Below, piece by piece: positions 43,683-52,786 of a DNA stretch of 64,000 bases. The translations under genes were made by a program, and so were the position numbers. Source of the DNA: Longimicrobiales bacterium (GTDB lineage Bacteria > Gemmatimonadota > Gemmatimonadetes > Longimicrobiales > Gaopeijiaceae); contig JANQDZ010000095.1 in NCBI GenBank assembly GCA_028278645.1, positions 1 to 64,000 of the forward strand. Direction: 5' to 3'. The stretch's first letter is position 1. Every line of letters starts with the position of its first letter. The notes below the pieces were generated by a model. That model had not been told where the DNA came from. It made no database searches and worked only from the letters and a program-made list of their open reading frames with translations.

Positions 43683-44359
43683 CGGGTCCTTTCCTCACCA
43701 GCGGCGGGTCCGGTCAGCATGATCTGAAGCCCGAACCGAGCTTCGAAATACCGGAGGTCCTCCATGAGCTCATACCGGCCCTCACCATAGACCCGGAAGG
43801 CGTCGGACAGAGGATACTCCAGCCCCCCATGGAGGTTAAAACCGGGCTTTACGGAGTCCAGGAGGTCTTCCACAAAGGTCCGTTTGATGAACTCACCATC
43901 ACCATCCATGATGTGGAGACTCATCCCACCGCCGGCAAACGTCAGGAGATCCAACGGGATCGACCAGACGAAATGGGCGTCCATGGACAGGATGAGGTCG
44001 GAGTAGTTTATGGTTCCCAAGTCTACCCCGGTGAAGTCGGGAATGGGTTCCTGCGGATCATCCACCAGGTCGTTGATATTCCGCTCCAACCGCTGGACCT
44101 CTCTTTCCTTCATGTCGGAGGACCAGTATGCAACGCCGGGAATCAACCGGAGCCCAGGTCCGAGGTAGCCAAGGTCCACCCTCAAACCGAGGGTGTTGGT
44201 GGCTACCGCTTTGGTGGGCCAGATGTACCCGGTCTCGAGGGCAAACCCGCGGAAGGAGAGGTTCTCATAGTCGTAGTCGGCTAGGCTCGACTGTCCGTTG
44301 GCCTCACCTGCAAAAAAGACCAGGCCTAGGAAGACAGCCAGGGCTGAGGTTCGTCTCAT
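43679..44359 (-). CDS. Predicted outer-membrane beta-barrel protein
   Basis: A 226-residue exported protein. The N-terminus is a signal peptide (MRRTSALAVFLGLVFFAG, cleavage probably after AEANG near residue 22). The mature part alternates polar and aromatic-hydrophobic strands (FRGFALETGYIWPT, GLRVDLGYLGPGLRL, FNLHGGLEYPL, RYELMEDLRYFEARFGLQI), as expected of a small OmpW- or OmpA-like barrel of about eight strands. I do not recognise a named family. It lies between rimO and the DUF4105 gene with four-base overlaps on both sides, so it is co-translated with the lipoprotein-maturation genes. Confidence 0.75.
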   Translation of the reverse strand: MRRTSALAVFLGLVFFAGEANGQSSLADYDYENLSFRGFALETGYIWPTKAVATNTLGLRVDLGYLGPGLRLIPGVAYWSSDMKEREVQRLERNINDLVDDPQEPIPDFTGVDLGTINYSDLILSMDAHFVWSIPLDLLTFAGGGMSLHIMDGDGEFIKRTFVEDLLDSVKPGFNLHGGLEYPLSDAFRVYGEGRYELMEDLRYFEARFGLQIMLTGPAAGEERTR

Positions 44360-45813
44360 GCTTTTCTCCTCACGGCACCAATCAAATCATAATCCAAGGC
44401 ATCCAAGACCTCGATCTCCACAAAATCCCCCGGAAGGACATTCTCGGCTGGATGGAGGTTCGTGACCCCGTCCACATCGAGAGCTTGGGTTTCTATCCGG
44501 GCCTGAAATGCAAACTCCGGATCATCATCTAGTACCCGGTCGACAAGGGCGATGGTCCGCCTCCCTACCTGATCGAGGTTCAGCTCGAAGGAGATCTCTC
44601 GCTGCAGATCCAGGAGGGTTTCAAGCCGTTCCGATTTCTCTTCCTCAGGGATCTGGTCAGGCATCTCCGCTGCAGCGGTTCCCTCCTCGTGGGAGTAGGA
44701 AAAAGCTCCCACCCGGTCGAACCGAATCTCCTCCAGGAGGTCCAGGAGCTCCCGGAAGTCGTCGTCTGTCTCGCCGGGAAACCCGACGATGACCGTGGTC
44801 CTGAGGGTCAGATCCGGGATCGCATCCCGGAGCCACCTCACCTTTTCCAGAATTGTGGCCCGCCTCTCGGGCCGTCGCATGGCTTTCAGAATCCGGTCGC
44901 TCCCGTGTTGGAGCGGCATATCCAAGTAGGAGAGGAGTCTGGAGTCGGAGGCAAGCAGCTCCACCAGCTCTCTCGTGATTCCTGAAGGATACATGTAGAA
45001 AAGCCGGAACCACGGCACGTCGGTCTTGTCGAGCAGCGCTCTCAGAAGCCCCGGAAGCAGGTCGGCGTTCGGATCGATGCGCTTCCTGTCCCGTCCGTAC
45101 CACGTGGTGTCCTGAGAGATGATGTTCAACTCTTTTACGCCCTGGTCCCGCAGTGCCTGAGCCTCCCGGACCAGGTCGGATGCGGGGGAGGACCGGTGAA
45201 AGCCCCGCATGAGGGGGATCGCGCAGAAGGCACAGGAGTGGTCACACCCCTCGCTGATCTTCAGGAAGGAGGTGTGTGGGGTTTCGCTGGCCAGCACCCG
45301 GAGGGGTCGTTCCATGGTAGGAACCAGGTCGTCGGCCTCCGGAAGCAACCCCCGGTTCCTCAGAGAGGGGATCAGGTCAGCCAGCTCGGTGAGACCCAAA
45401 AAGAGATCGACCTCGGGAATCTCCGCGGCCAGTTCCTTCTTGTATCGCTGTACCATACAACCCACGGCCACCACCGCCTTCACATCCCCCGTGTCCTTCA
45501 GGTCGCAGGCTTCGAGGATCGTCTCGATGGATTGTTCCTTCGCCGCCTCGATGAACCCACAGGTATTGACGATCACGACCTCTGAGGTACTCACGTCACT
45601 GGTGACCCGAGCCCCCTGCCCCACCAGGGCAGCCATCATGTGCTCCGAATCGACGGTGTTCTTGTCGCAGCCGAGGGTGACCAGCCCGATCCTTGGTCCG
45701 GCTTCGGGACCCACCGGGTCCAGTTGATGCTGGACGGATGAGGTGGCGGGGTTCACCTCCGGCCGGATGGGTTCGGCGGAAAGGGGGATAACCGGTAAAT
45801 CCCTACGTTTCAC
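44356..45813 (-). CDS. rimO: Ribosomal protein S12 methylthiotransferase RimO
   Basis: RimO methylthiolates an aspartate of ribosomal protein S12 with two iron-sulfur clusters. The 485-residue protein has the UPF0004 domain cysteines C49, C85 and C119, the radical SAM C190, C194 and C197 (EGCDHSCAFC), the GFPGETDDDF segment and a C-terminal TRAM domain. The first 40 residues are an unconserved N-terminal extension from a GTG at 45813; a later internal start is possible. The ribosome site is weak. It overlaps the outer-membrane protein gene downstream. lolA lies 66 bases upstream, with a GC-rich hairpin between them. Confidence 0.93.
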   Translation of the reverse strand: MKRRDLPVIPLSAEPIRPEVNPATSSVQHQLDPVGPEAGPRIGLVTLGCDKNTVDSEHMMAALVGQGARVTSDVSTSEVVIVNTCGFIEAAKEQSIETILEACDLKDTGDVKAVVAVGCMVQRYKKELAAEIPEVDLFLGLTELADLIPSLRNRGLLPEADDLVPTMERPLRVLASETPHTSFLKISEGCDHSCAFCAIPLMRGFHRSSPASDLVREAQALRDQGVKELNIISQDTTWYGRDRKRIDPNADLLPGLLRALLDKTDVPWFRLFYMYPSGITRELVELLASDSRLLSYLDMPLQHGSDRILKAMRRPERRATILEKVRWLRDAIPDLTLRTTVIVGFPGETDDDFRELLDLLEEIRFDRVGAFSYSHEEGTAAAEMPDQIPEEEKSERLETLLDLQREISFELNLDQVGRRTIALVDRVLDDDPEFAFQARIETQALDVDGVTNLHPAENVLPGDFVEIEVLDALDYDLIGAVRRKA

Positions 45814-45840
45814 GCTGGAGTCCCGTGCAAAGGTGAGGGC

Positions 45841-45880
45841 ACCGCCCGGCGGCCGCCGTGGGACGGCGGGTGGGGGCGGT
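45841..45880 (-). other. GC-rich hairpin after lolA
   Basis: The outer 7-bp arms ACCGCCC (45841-45847) and GGGCGGT (45874-45880) enclose a nested 6-bp stem CCGCCG/CGGCGG around a 5-base loop. The hairpin starts at the lolA stop codon. No U run follows on the minus strand, so it is a weak or Rho-dependent terminator candidate at most. Confidence 0.35.
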
Positions 45881-46563
45881 TAATCTCGGCGAATGACCTG
45901 TGCTCCCTCCGGGGGCACAAATCGGTAACGGGCCGGATCCGGCGGGGGGTTCAGAACAATCTCCGAAAGGGACACCGTCCGGACGGACCCATTCTCCATC
46001 TCGATCCGGGCTTGAACGATGAGAGACCGTTCCGGATCGAGCCAGATCCTGGCCCCCTCGAACCCCGCGGGCCCGGTGGGGACCAGGGAGACCACGTGGC
46101 TGGACACCCCATTGACCGGCTCTGTCCCTAGGTACTCCATCGTGTATTTGCTTTCCGGAGACTCCAAGAACTCACGATGGAAATCCAAACCCCCGGGGCG
46201 AGCTTCCATCTCGAACCGGAGGACTTGCCGGGGATCGGTGCTGGGGTAGTAAACCCAGAAGGCCTCACCGTCGGCCACCAACAGGTCCCCCTCGGGTTCG
46301 GAGAACCGCATGGCGAATAAATTCGGCGCCTCCTGACAGAGAGATCCCCTTGACCGGGTTGTATCACTCAGGAGCGGGACCTCGAGCACCTGCCGGAAAT
46401 CGGCGCAAAAGCCTCGGAGGTCGCTGTACCTTGCGCCCGCTTCCTCCATCAGGGAGAGGGCCTCGGTATCCTGGGCGCTCAAACCCTTAGAGGAGAGGGG
46501 GAGGACCACCCCGAGAAGGGCGAATCCACCAATGGCTCTGTACGATGCTCGGCCCGGCCTCAT
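45880..46563 (-). CDS. lolA: LolA-like outer-membrane lipoprotein carrier protein
   Basis: LolA carries lipoproteins across the periplasm from LolCDE to the outer membrane. The 227-residue protein has a signal peptide (about residues 8-30, cleavage after GLSA) and the LolA fold: RYSDLRGFCADFRQV, a GSLCQEAPNLFAMRFSEPEG segment, VADGEAFWVYYP and a C-terminal LSEIVLNPPPDPARYRF typical of the family. Two cysteines (near residues 53 and 76) could form a disulfide. The ATG overlaps the ftsK stop (ATGA). ftsK-lolA adjacency is common in bacteria. Confidence 0.88.
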   Translation of the reverse strand: MRPGRASYRAIGGFALLGVVLPLSSKGLSAQDTEALSLMEEAGARYSDLRGFCADFRQVLEVPLLSDTTRSRGSLCQEAPNLFAMRFSEPEGDLLVADGEAFWVYYPSTDPRQVLRFEMEARPGGLDFHREFLESPESKYTMEYLGTEPVNGVSSHVVSLVPTGPAGFEGARIWLDPERSLIVQARIEMENGSVRTVSLSEIVLNPPPDPARYRFVPPEGAQVIRRD

Positions 46564-48941
46564 AACTCCTCCTCTTCTCCCCGTCTCAGGAACTCGAGGT
46601 CGGAAAGGGTCATCAGCACCTCCCTTGCTTTTGACCCGTCCGGAGGCCCAAGGATCCCCGCGTCATGAAGTTGGTCTACCACCCGGGCAGCCCGTCCATA
46701 GCCGATTTTGAGACGTCTTTGCAGAAGTGAGGTCGATCCCTGGTTTTGCTGGATGCAGACCTCAGCCGCATCCCAAAAACGGTCATCCCGGTCATCGTCC
46801 GGCGACAAACCACCCTCTTCCATCCCAACCTCCGCCTCCATGCTCCGAACCACCTCCAGGATATCCTCCTCCTCGGGCCACCGTTCCTCTTTCGACACCG
46901 GGTCCGACCGAAGGGTAGCCTGCTCTCGGTACCAGGAGGTCAGGCGTTCAGTTTCCTCGGTCCCGATATAGGCTCCCTGTATTCGCACCGGCTCGGAGGT
47001 GCCCGGCGGGAGAAAGAGCATGTCTCCGTTACCCAGGAGTGCATCGGCACCGTTTTGATCGATGATGGTTCGGGAATCGACTTTGGACGCCACCCGGAAG
47101 GCCACGCGGGTGGGGAAATTTGCCTTGATGAGCCCTGTGATGACGTTCACGCTCGGCCGCTGGGTGGCGACGAGGAGGTGGATCCCGATGGCGCGGGCCT
47201 TCTGGGCTAGCAGCGTCAGGGGTTTTTCAACCTCGCTTTGTACGGTCATCATCAGGTCCGCCAGCTCGTCCACGACCAGGACCACGTACGGCACGGGCCC
47301 ATCCTTCCAGAGCCACCGGTCCGGGTCCCCGTCGGGGCCTTTGGGATGGACCCTCTTCAGGGGCACCCCCTGGCGGAGTTTCTTGTTGAACTCGCCGATG
47401 GATCTGACGGTGTTGGCGTGGAGAAGCTCATACCTCCGCTCCATCTCGAACACCGCCCACTTGAGCACACCGGCAGCCTCCCGAGGATCGGTGACCACGG
47501 GGTGCCTGAGGTGAGGCAGGTCCACGTAGGCACTCAGCTCCACCATCTTCGGGTCGATGAGTAGAAATCGGAGGGTTTCCGGAGTGTGACGGTATACGAG
47601 ACTGGTGATGAAGGCGTTCAAACAGACCGATTTTCCCGATCCCGTCGCACCAGCGATAAGGGCATGGGGCATCCGGGCCAAGTCGGCCACGAAGGGACGT
47701 CCCGTCAGATCTCTTCCCAGGGCCAAGGGGAGCTCCGCCTTGGTCCGACCGAACTGACGGGATTCCAGGATCTCCCTCAAGAAGACCATCTCGGCCTTGG
47801 GGTTGGGAATCTCAACCCCCACCGCCCCCTTCCCGGGGATGGGCGCGACGATCCTGATGCTCCTGGCCTTCATGGCCAGGGCCAGGTCGGCGTCGAGGTT
47901 GGCAATGCGATTGACCTTTACCCCTGGCGCCGGGACCACCTCGAACTGGGTGACCACCGGACCGGTGGTGCGCCCCCCTATGCTGCACTCCACGTTGAAC
48001 GTCTGAAGCTTCTGGACAAGGACCTCACCAAGGCGATCCAACTCTCGTTCCATCCCCTCCCGATCGGAAAGGTCCGGTTCATCCAGGTGGTCGAGGGATG
48101 GGAGCTCGTGAGGAATCTCGTCCTGCCGGGGATTCGGGTCCTCCAGGTCGGAGATCCCCTCCTCCTCCAACGGATCGGCCTCCTCCGCTTCGAGGAGGTC
48201 GGGGATCACCACTTCCTCGACCGGATCTTCCTCCTCCTCCAACTCGTCGATGAAAGAAAAGAGGTCCGATGCCTCTGGGGCCTGCATCTCCTGTTTTTGA
48301 GCGGAAAGCTTCGCCCGGCGATGTTCAGCCAACTCTTCGAGCCAGCCCTTCAACCCGGTTCCGGCCCGCTGCGCACCCTTTCCAAGCAGGCCGGCGCCCT
48401 GGACGGCGCCGCGTCCCACAGGCAGGAGGGGATTCCAGCCCAACGTCCCCACAAGGAGAAGGAGAGTCAGAGCTCCCAGGAGAAAGAGCGTCCCGAAGCC
48501 TCCCAGACCGGACAACAACACCCCTCCGAACCAGGAGCCCAGCGCCCCTGAGGCGGCCGAGCCAGGCGAAAGCACCTGGAGCCCCGGCGGCAGCAGGATC
48601 AGAAGGCCAGCGAAGAGAATGGCAAGGCGGAGGGCCCAATTCGGGGAGATCCACCATCCCAACCTGAGTCCACCAACGGTCAACAGGGCTGGCAGGAGTA
48701 CCGCCGAGAGCCCGAATGTGTAGGCGAGAACAGCCTGGATGGCTGCCCCCACACTTCCCATGAGGTTACCCGACGGGAACCAGGTCTCCCCGAGTTCTCC
48801 AAGGATCCAAGTCGGAAACAGCACCAGGAAGAGAAACACGGCCAACGCCAGGACCCCGAGAGCCAGGATCTCCTGCTGCTGGTCTTGGCTGAGGAAAGCC
48901 TTGTTTCCCTTCTTTTTCCTCTTGCGTTTGGAAGCGGTCAC
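46560..48941 (-). CDS. ftsK: DNA translocase FtsK/SpoIIIE
   Basis: FtsK pumps chromosome termini through the division septum and aids dimer resolution. The 793-residue protein has four or five N-terminal membrane helices (residues 27-170) and an acidic linker (about residues 225-310). The motor domain follows with Walker A AGATGSGKS, the LLIDPKMVELS block, the Walker B VLVVDELADLMM and QRPSVNVITG. A C-terminal winged-helix gamma domain ends it. All essential motifs are present. The GTG start at 48941 has GAAGGG at a long distance. It overlaps lolA by four bases and lies 39 bases after comB. Confidence 0.96.
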   Translation of the reverse strand: MTASKRKRKKKGNKAFLSQDQQQEILALGVLALAVFLFLVLFPTWILGELGETWFPSGNLMGSVGAAIQAVLAYTFGLSAVLLPALLTVGGLRLGWWISPNWALRLAILFAGLLILLPPGLQVLSPGSAASGALGSWFGGVLLSGLGGFGTLFLLGALTLLLLVGTLGWNPLLPVGRGAVQGAGLLGKGAQRAGTGLKGWLEELAEHRRAKLSAQKQEMQAPEASDLFSFIDELEEEEDPVEEVVIPDLLEAEEADPLEEEGISDLEDPNPRQDEIPHELPSLDHLDEPDLSDREGMERELDRLGEVLVQKLQTFNVECSIGGRTTGPVVTQFEVVPAPGVKVNRIANLDADLALAMKARSIRIVAPIPGKGAVGVEIPNPKAEMVFLREILESRQFGRTKAELPLALGRDLTGRPFVADLARMPHALIAGATGSGKSVCLNAFITSLVYRHTPETLRFLLIDPKMVELSAYVDLPHLRHPVVTDPREAAGVLKWAVFEMERRYELLHANTVRSIGEFNKKLRQGVPLKRVHPKGPDGDPDRWLWKDGPVPYVVLVVDELADLMMTVQSEVEKPLTLLAQKARAIGIHLLVATQRPSVNVITGLIKANFPTRVAFRVASKVDSRTIIDQNGADALLGNGDMLFLPPGTSEPVRIQGAYIGTEETERLTSWYREQATLRSDPVSKEERWPEEEDILEVVRSMEAEVGMEEGGLSPDDDRDDRFWDAAEVCIQQNQGSTSLLQRRLKIGYGRAARVVDQLHDAGILGPPDGSKAREVLMTLSDLEFLRRGEEEEL

Positions 48942-48980
48942 GGCGTTTCAAATCCCTTCAGTGCCACGATCTGATTGGGA

Positions 48981-49718
48981 TCAACTGTCCAGGCCTTCCT
49001 GAGGAGGAACGCTGATACTCTTCTCCCTCATCTCCGGGACGAGAGAATGCCGGTCCAGGGAGGCGCAGAGCTCCAGGTCACCCTCGAGGCCAATACCCAG
49101 GAGGTTCTTCCCCGCTGCTGTCGTCCCGAGAAAGTCGGCGCTCACCGTGTAGTTCGAAGCGAGGCCAACAGCCACCCTGGCAGCGTCGTTCAGCACCGCA
49201 TCTCCGTCTTCGCCCACACCCAGCCGCTGGAGAAGGAGCCCGGCGCAGAGCGCATCGTCGAGAGAAAACCGGTTCTGTCGGCCGGAACAGACAATCACCA
49301 GGTCGGACACCCCTTCCAGTGCTTCAACCACCGCCGACAGGTTCATGAAGGAGGCCGCCAGGACCCTTTCCGCGCTCTCCGCCGCCGCAAAGGCCCGGGT
49401 TCCATTCGTGGTGGTCATCACCAGCTGCTTTCCGCCTACCACCTCTGCCGTAAACTCGGCCGGGGAATTCCCCAGGTCGAACCCTTCGACCTTCAGTCCC
49501 TTTCGCTCACCACACAGGAGGGTGTCTTCCCTACCGAGGGAGGATGCCAGCTTCACCGCCTCCTCGGTAGAGACCGTCGGAAAAATGGCCTTCGCTCCAT
49601 TTGCCAAGGCCTCCACAAGCGTTGAAGTAGCACGGATTACGTCAATGACGACGGCCGTTTTACCCTCTACCGAGGCCTCATCGACCACAGCCGGGGAAAA
49701 GAACACGTCGATGGTCAT
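48981..49718 (-). CDS. comB: 2-phosphosulfolactate phosphatase-family protein (ComB)
   Basis: ComB removes phosphate from 2-phosphosulfolactate in coenzyme M biosynthesis in methanogens. The family also occurs in many bacteria that make no coenzyme M, where its role is unknown. The 245-residue protein has [11 protein letters not shown], the [20 protein letters not shown] segment, MTTTNGTRA and [19 protein letters not shown], all typical of PF04029. The ATG overlaps the accC stop (ATGA). No other coenzyme M or sulfolactate gene is near, so the assigned reaction may not be its task here. Confidence 0.88.
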   Translation of the reverse strand: MTIDVFFSPAVVDEASVEGKTAVVIDVIRATSTLVEALANGAKAIFPTVSTEEAVKLASSLGREDTLLCGERKGLKVEGFDLGNSPAEFTAEVVGGKQLVMTTTNGTRAFAAAESAERVLAASFMNLSAVVEALEGVSDLVIVCSGRQNRFSLDDALCAGLLLQRLGVGEDGDAVLNDAARVAVGLASNYTVSADFLGTTAAGKNLLGIGLEGDLELCASLDRHSLVPEMREKSISVPPQEGLDS

Positions 49719-51073
49719 GAGGACTCCTTGTTGACCGCCAAAAACCGAGCCACGAACCCGGTGTCTACATCTCCTGATACGAATTGTGAGTCCCTGGTGA
49801 TTCGGGCGAGGATACCGATGGTTGTGGAGATCCCTTCGATGACAAAACTGTCCAGGGCGTGCTGAGCCCTGACGATAGCCTCTTCCCGGGTATTCCCACT
49901 GACAATGAGCTTCCCGAGGAGTGAGTCATAGAAGGGCGGTATGTGGTATCCGGTGTACACGTGCGTGTCCATGCGGATGCCGGGGCCCCCAGGGGGGTGA
50001 AAGGTTGTGATCTGGCCCGGAGAGGGTGCGAAGTTCCTCTCCGGGTCTTCAGCGTTGATACGGAACTCGATGGCGTGTCTCCGGTGGGTCACCTGCTCCT
50101 CAGGGAAGGACAGGGGCTCCCCAGCCGCAACACGTATTTGCTCCTTCAAAAGGTCAAATCCCGTGGTGACTTCGGTCACCGGGTGTTCGACCTGGATCCG
50201 AGTATTCATCTCGATGAAGTAGAACCGATTATCCTGATCCAACAAGAACTCCACCGTCCCGGCCCCTACGTACCCGATGGCCTTGGCCGCTTTCACGGCA
50301 GCCTCACCCATCTCCTCCCGGAGCCCTTCCGTGAGGGCCGGAGAGGGAGCTTCTTCGATCAATTTCTGGTGCCGCCGCTGGATGGTACAATCCCGCTCAC
50401 CGAGGTGGACCACTCGGCCGAATTGATCACCGAAGACTTGGAACTCCACGTGCCTCGGGTGGGATACAAAACGCTCCAGATAAACCCCTGAATCCCCGAA
50501 GGCCGCCTCCGCCTCGTTTTTGGCTTGCCTGAAGAGCTTCTCGAAGCTCCCGGCGTCGGTCGCCACCCGCATGCCTTTTCCACCACCCCCCGCTGACGCC
50601 TTGATCATGACGGGAAAGCCGATCTCCTCCGCTACCCTCTGAGCCTCCTCCACGTCCTCGATTTCGCCTTCAGTTCCCGGCACCGTCGGTACACCGACGG
50701 ACATCATCGTCTTTCGGGCTGTTGCCTTGTCCCCCATGGCCCTGATCTGGTCAGGGGTGGGGCCAATGAACACCAGGTCGGACCGCTGGCAGATCTCGGA
50801 AAACTCGGCATTTTCGGCCAAAAACCCATATCCGGGGTGGATAGCTTCCGCACCCGTGATTTCGGCGGCCGATAGAATTCTGGTGATGTCCAGGTAGGAA
50901 GCCGACGCGGGAGCAGGACCGATGCAGACGTCTTCATCGGCGAACCGAACATGGAGCGACTCGCGATCCGCCTCCGAATACACGGCTACGGTCCGGATCC
51001 CGAGCTCATTGCAGGCCCGAATGACCCGGAGCGCGATCTCCCCTCTATTCGCTATCAGGAGCTTTTTGAACAC
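49715..51073 (-). CDS. accC: Acetyl-CoA carboxylase, biotin carboxylase subunit
   Basis: AccC carboxylates biotin on AccB with bicarbonate and ATP, the first half of malonyl-CoA formation. The 452-residue protein has [17 protein letters not shown], the ATP-grasp [12 protein letters not shown] loop, the [19 protein letters not shown] block ([15 protein letters not shown]) and [14 protein letters not shown]. The GTG at 51073 has GGAGG seven bases upstream. accB lies 184 bases upstream on the same strand, an unusually large gap for this pair in so compact a window. It overlaps comB by four bases. Confidence 0.97.
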   Translation of the reverse strand: MFKKLLIANRGEIALRVIRACNELGIRTVAVYSEADRESLHVRFADEDVCIGPAPASASYLDITRILSAAEITGAEAIHPGYGFLAENAEFSEICQRSDLVFIGPTPDQIRAMGDKATARKTMMSVGVPTVPGTEGEIEDVEEAQRVAEEIGFPVMIKASAGGGGKGMRVATDAGSFEKLFRQAKNEAEAAFGDSGVYLERFVSHPRHVEFQVFGDQFGRVVHLGERDCTIQRRHQKLIEEAPSPALTEGLREEMGEAAVKAAKAIGYVGAGTVEFLLDQDNRFYFIEMNTRIQVEHPVTEVTTGFDLLKEQIRVAAGEPLSFPEEQVTHRRHAIEFRINAEDPERNFAPSPGQITTFHPPGGPGIRMDTHVYTGYHIPPFYDSLLGKLIVSGNTREEAIVRAQHALDSFVIEGISTTIGILARITRDSQFVSGDVDTGFVARFLAVNKESS

Positions 51074-51257
51074 CCTCTTTCCTCCGATAGGGATTCGGCC
51101 GGCCGCCTTCGGTACCTGCTTTTCTAGGCCGCTACATGACGCGCCCGAGCCCTCGTCGAGGGGTCGGACGCTGCCAAATCGTGGTTGTGAGCCGGAGCCC
51201 TTGCCGATCCGGCCAGAGGATCGACCGGGTGGTCCAGCCGACTCCTGCCGTGGGCTC

Positions 51258-51767
51258 TCAGGAGGGATCGATTAGGAACAAGACCTGCCCGTATTCCACG
51301 GGCTGCGCGTTCTCGACCATGACCTTCGCTACGGTTCCTTCCACCTCCGACTCGAGCTCGTTCATGAGCTTCATCGCTTCGATGATGCAAAGAACCGAGC
51401 CGACGCCCACTCTTTGTCCTACCTCAACATATGGATCGGCGTCCGGGGAAGGCGCGGCGTAGAACGTTCCCACCATGGGAGAGGTGACCTCCAAAAGGCC
51501 CTCGGAGGCCTCACCCGCTGCCACCACGTCGTCCGTCTCCTCTACCGACTGGACTGCCGGGATCGATGTGTCGGCGGCAGGAATCGGGGCAGGCTCGGAG
51601 AACCCGTTGGCCGGTGGGACGAACTGTTGCGCCGAAGCGGCCGATGTCACCACCGGCGGGCTCTTGGAGAGCCGTACACGAGTCCCGCCACGCTCCAGCT
51701 CGAGGGAATCGAGGCTGCTCTCATCCAGAGCCCGAATCAGACTTTCAACGAATGCTAGATCGATCAT
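51258..51767 (-). CDS. accB: Acetyl-CoA carboxylase, biotin carboxyl carrier protein
   Basis: AccB carries the biotin prosthetic group between the two carboxylase activities. The 169-residue protein has the N-terminal family helix, a Pro/Ala-rich flexible linker (residues 38-90) and the C-terminal biotinyl domain with EAMKLMN; K133 is the biotinylated lysine. It overlaps efp by four bases (ATGA). The 184-base gap to accC downstream shows no gene that I can support. Confidence 0.97.
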   Translation of the reverse strand: MIDLAFVESLIRALDESSLDSLELERGGTRVRLSKSPPVVTSAASAQQFVPPANGFSEPAPIPAADTSIPAVQSVEETDDVVAAGEASEGLLEVTSPMVGTFYAAPSPDADPYVEVGQRVGVGSVLCIIEAMKLMNELESEVEGTVAKVMVENAQPVEYGQVLFLIDPS

Positions 51768-52330
51768 CCGGTCACCCGCGTGAGATATTTGTCTTCCCGC
51801 CTGTCCACCTTGACTACGTCCCCGATCTCCACGAACAGGGGCACTTGAATGACCGCGCCGGTCTCGAGCTTCGCCGGCTTTGTGCCCCCCTGGGCGGTAT
51901 CGCCCTTCAACCCCGGATCGGTCTCCGTGACCTCCAGCTCCACAAAGAACGGGAGCTCCACGCTCAAGACCGATCCCTCATGGACCAGCCCCTCACACTC
52001 CATGTTCTCTTTTAGGTACTGGAGCTGGTCTTCCCCGATGATCTCTCCGGAGAGGGGGATCATTTCGAAGGTATCCTGGTCCATGAAGTGGTACAGGTGG
52101 CCATCGGTATAGGAATACGACACCGGCCTCCGCTCGAGGCGTACGTCCGTGACTTTTTCCCCTGCCCTGAACGTCTTCTCGAGAACAGCTCCACTGAGGA
52201 CGTTCTTGAGCTTCGTACGGACGAATGCACCACCCTTTCCGGGCTTCACGTGCTGGAAATAGATGATAGTCATGAGCTGGCCATCCATTTCAATGACCAG
52301 GCCGTTTCTAAAATCAGCAGTTGTCGCCAT
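51764..52330 (-). CDS. efp: Elongation factor P
   Basis: EF-P relieves ribosome stalling at polyproline motifs. The 188-residue protein has the three-domain length and the loop KPGKGGAFVRTKL with K32 at its tip, the residue lysylated or otherwise modified in many EF-Ps. The lysine fits either EpmA-modified or unmodified members; the modifying genes are not in this window. The C-terminal block ETGAVIQVPLFVEIGD is typical. It overlaps accB, the common efp-accB-accC arrangement, and lies 6 bases after aroQ. Confidence 0.96.
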   Translation of the reverse strand: MATTADFRNGLVIEMDGQLMTIIYFQHVKPGKGGAFVRTKLKNVLSGAVLEKTFRAGEKVTDVRLERRPVSYSYTDGHLYHFMDQDTFEMIPLSGEIIGEDQLQYLKENMECEGLVHEGSVLSVELPFFVELEVTETDPGLKGDTAQGGTKPAKLETGAVIQVPLFVEIGDVVKVDRREDKYLTRVTG

Positions 52331-52336
52331 ACACCG

Positions 52337-52786
52337 TCAGTTTTCTTCTGTTGTACGTTGGAGGTGGGCCACGAGGCCCCGCAGCCCAAAAAGATAGCTA
52401 TTCTTGGCGAAACCAGCGACTGTGCCCACGGCTACCGGGGCTACGAATGACCTATGCCGGAATGGCTCCCGAGCCGGGGGGTTGGAGAGATGGACTTCCA
52501 CAACCGGGAGTCCGGTCCCTGCCAACCCGTCTCGAAGGGACACGCTGGTATGGGTTAGTCCGGCCGGGTTGATCAAGATACCCTGCACCCGGGGAATAAC
52601 CTCCTCCAGGTAGTCGAGCAGCTCTCCCTCGTGATTGGATTGGAAGGTCTCCAACTCAACACCCAGCCCAACCGCCTCGGTTTGGAGGTCGGCGTTGATG
52701 TCCTCCAGCGTCGAGGTTCCGTAGATGTCCGGCTCCCTATGGCCGAGAAGCCGTAGGTTCGGGCCGTGAATCACAGCGATCTTCAT
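52337..52786 (-). CDS. aroQ: 3-dehydroquinate dehydratase, type II
   Basis: AroQ dehydrates 3-dehydroquinate to 3-dehydroshikimate in the shikimate pathway. The 149-residue protein has IHGPNLRLLGHREPDIYG with the catalytic tyrosine Y22, the QSNHEGELLD segment, NPAGLTHTSVSLRD and EVHLSNPPAREPFR, as in type II enzymes, which form dodecamers. The ATG overlaps the stop of the TPR gene. Grouping with efp and acc genes is common. Confidence 0.96.
   Translation of the reverse strand: MKIAVIHGPNLRLLGHREPDIYGTSTLEDINADLQTEAVGLGVELETFQSNHEGELLDYLEEVIPRVQGILINPAGLTHTSVSLRDGLAGTGLPVVEVHLSNPPAREPFRHRSFVAPVAVGTVAGFAKNSYLFGLRGLVAHLQRTTEEN

Noticed and set aside
51124-51390. 88-codon frame between accB and accC
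   Set aside because: It overlaps accB in a different frame, is rich in Arg, Ala and His and has no ribosome site or family.
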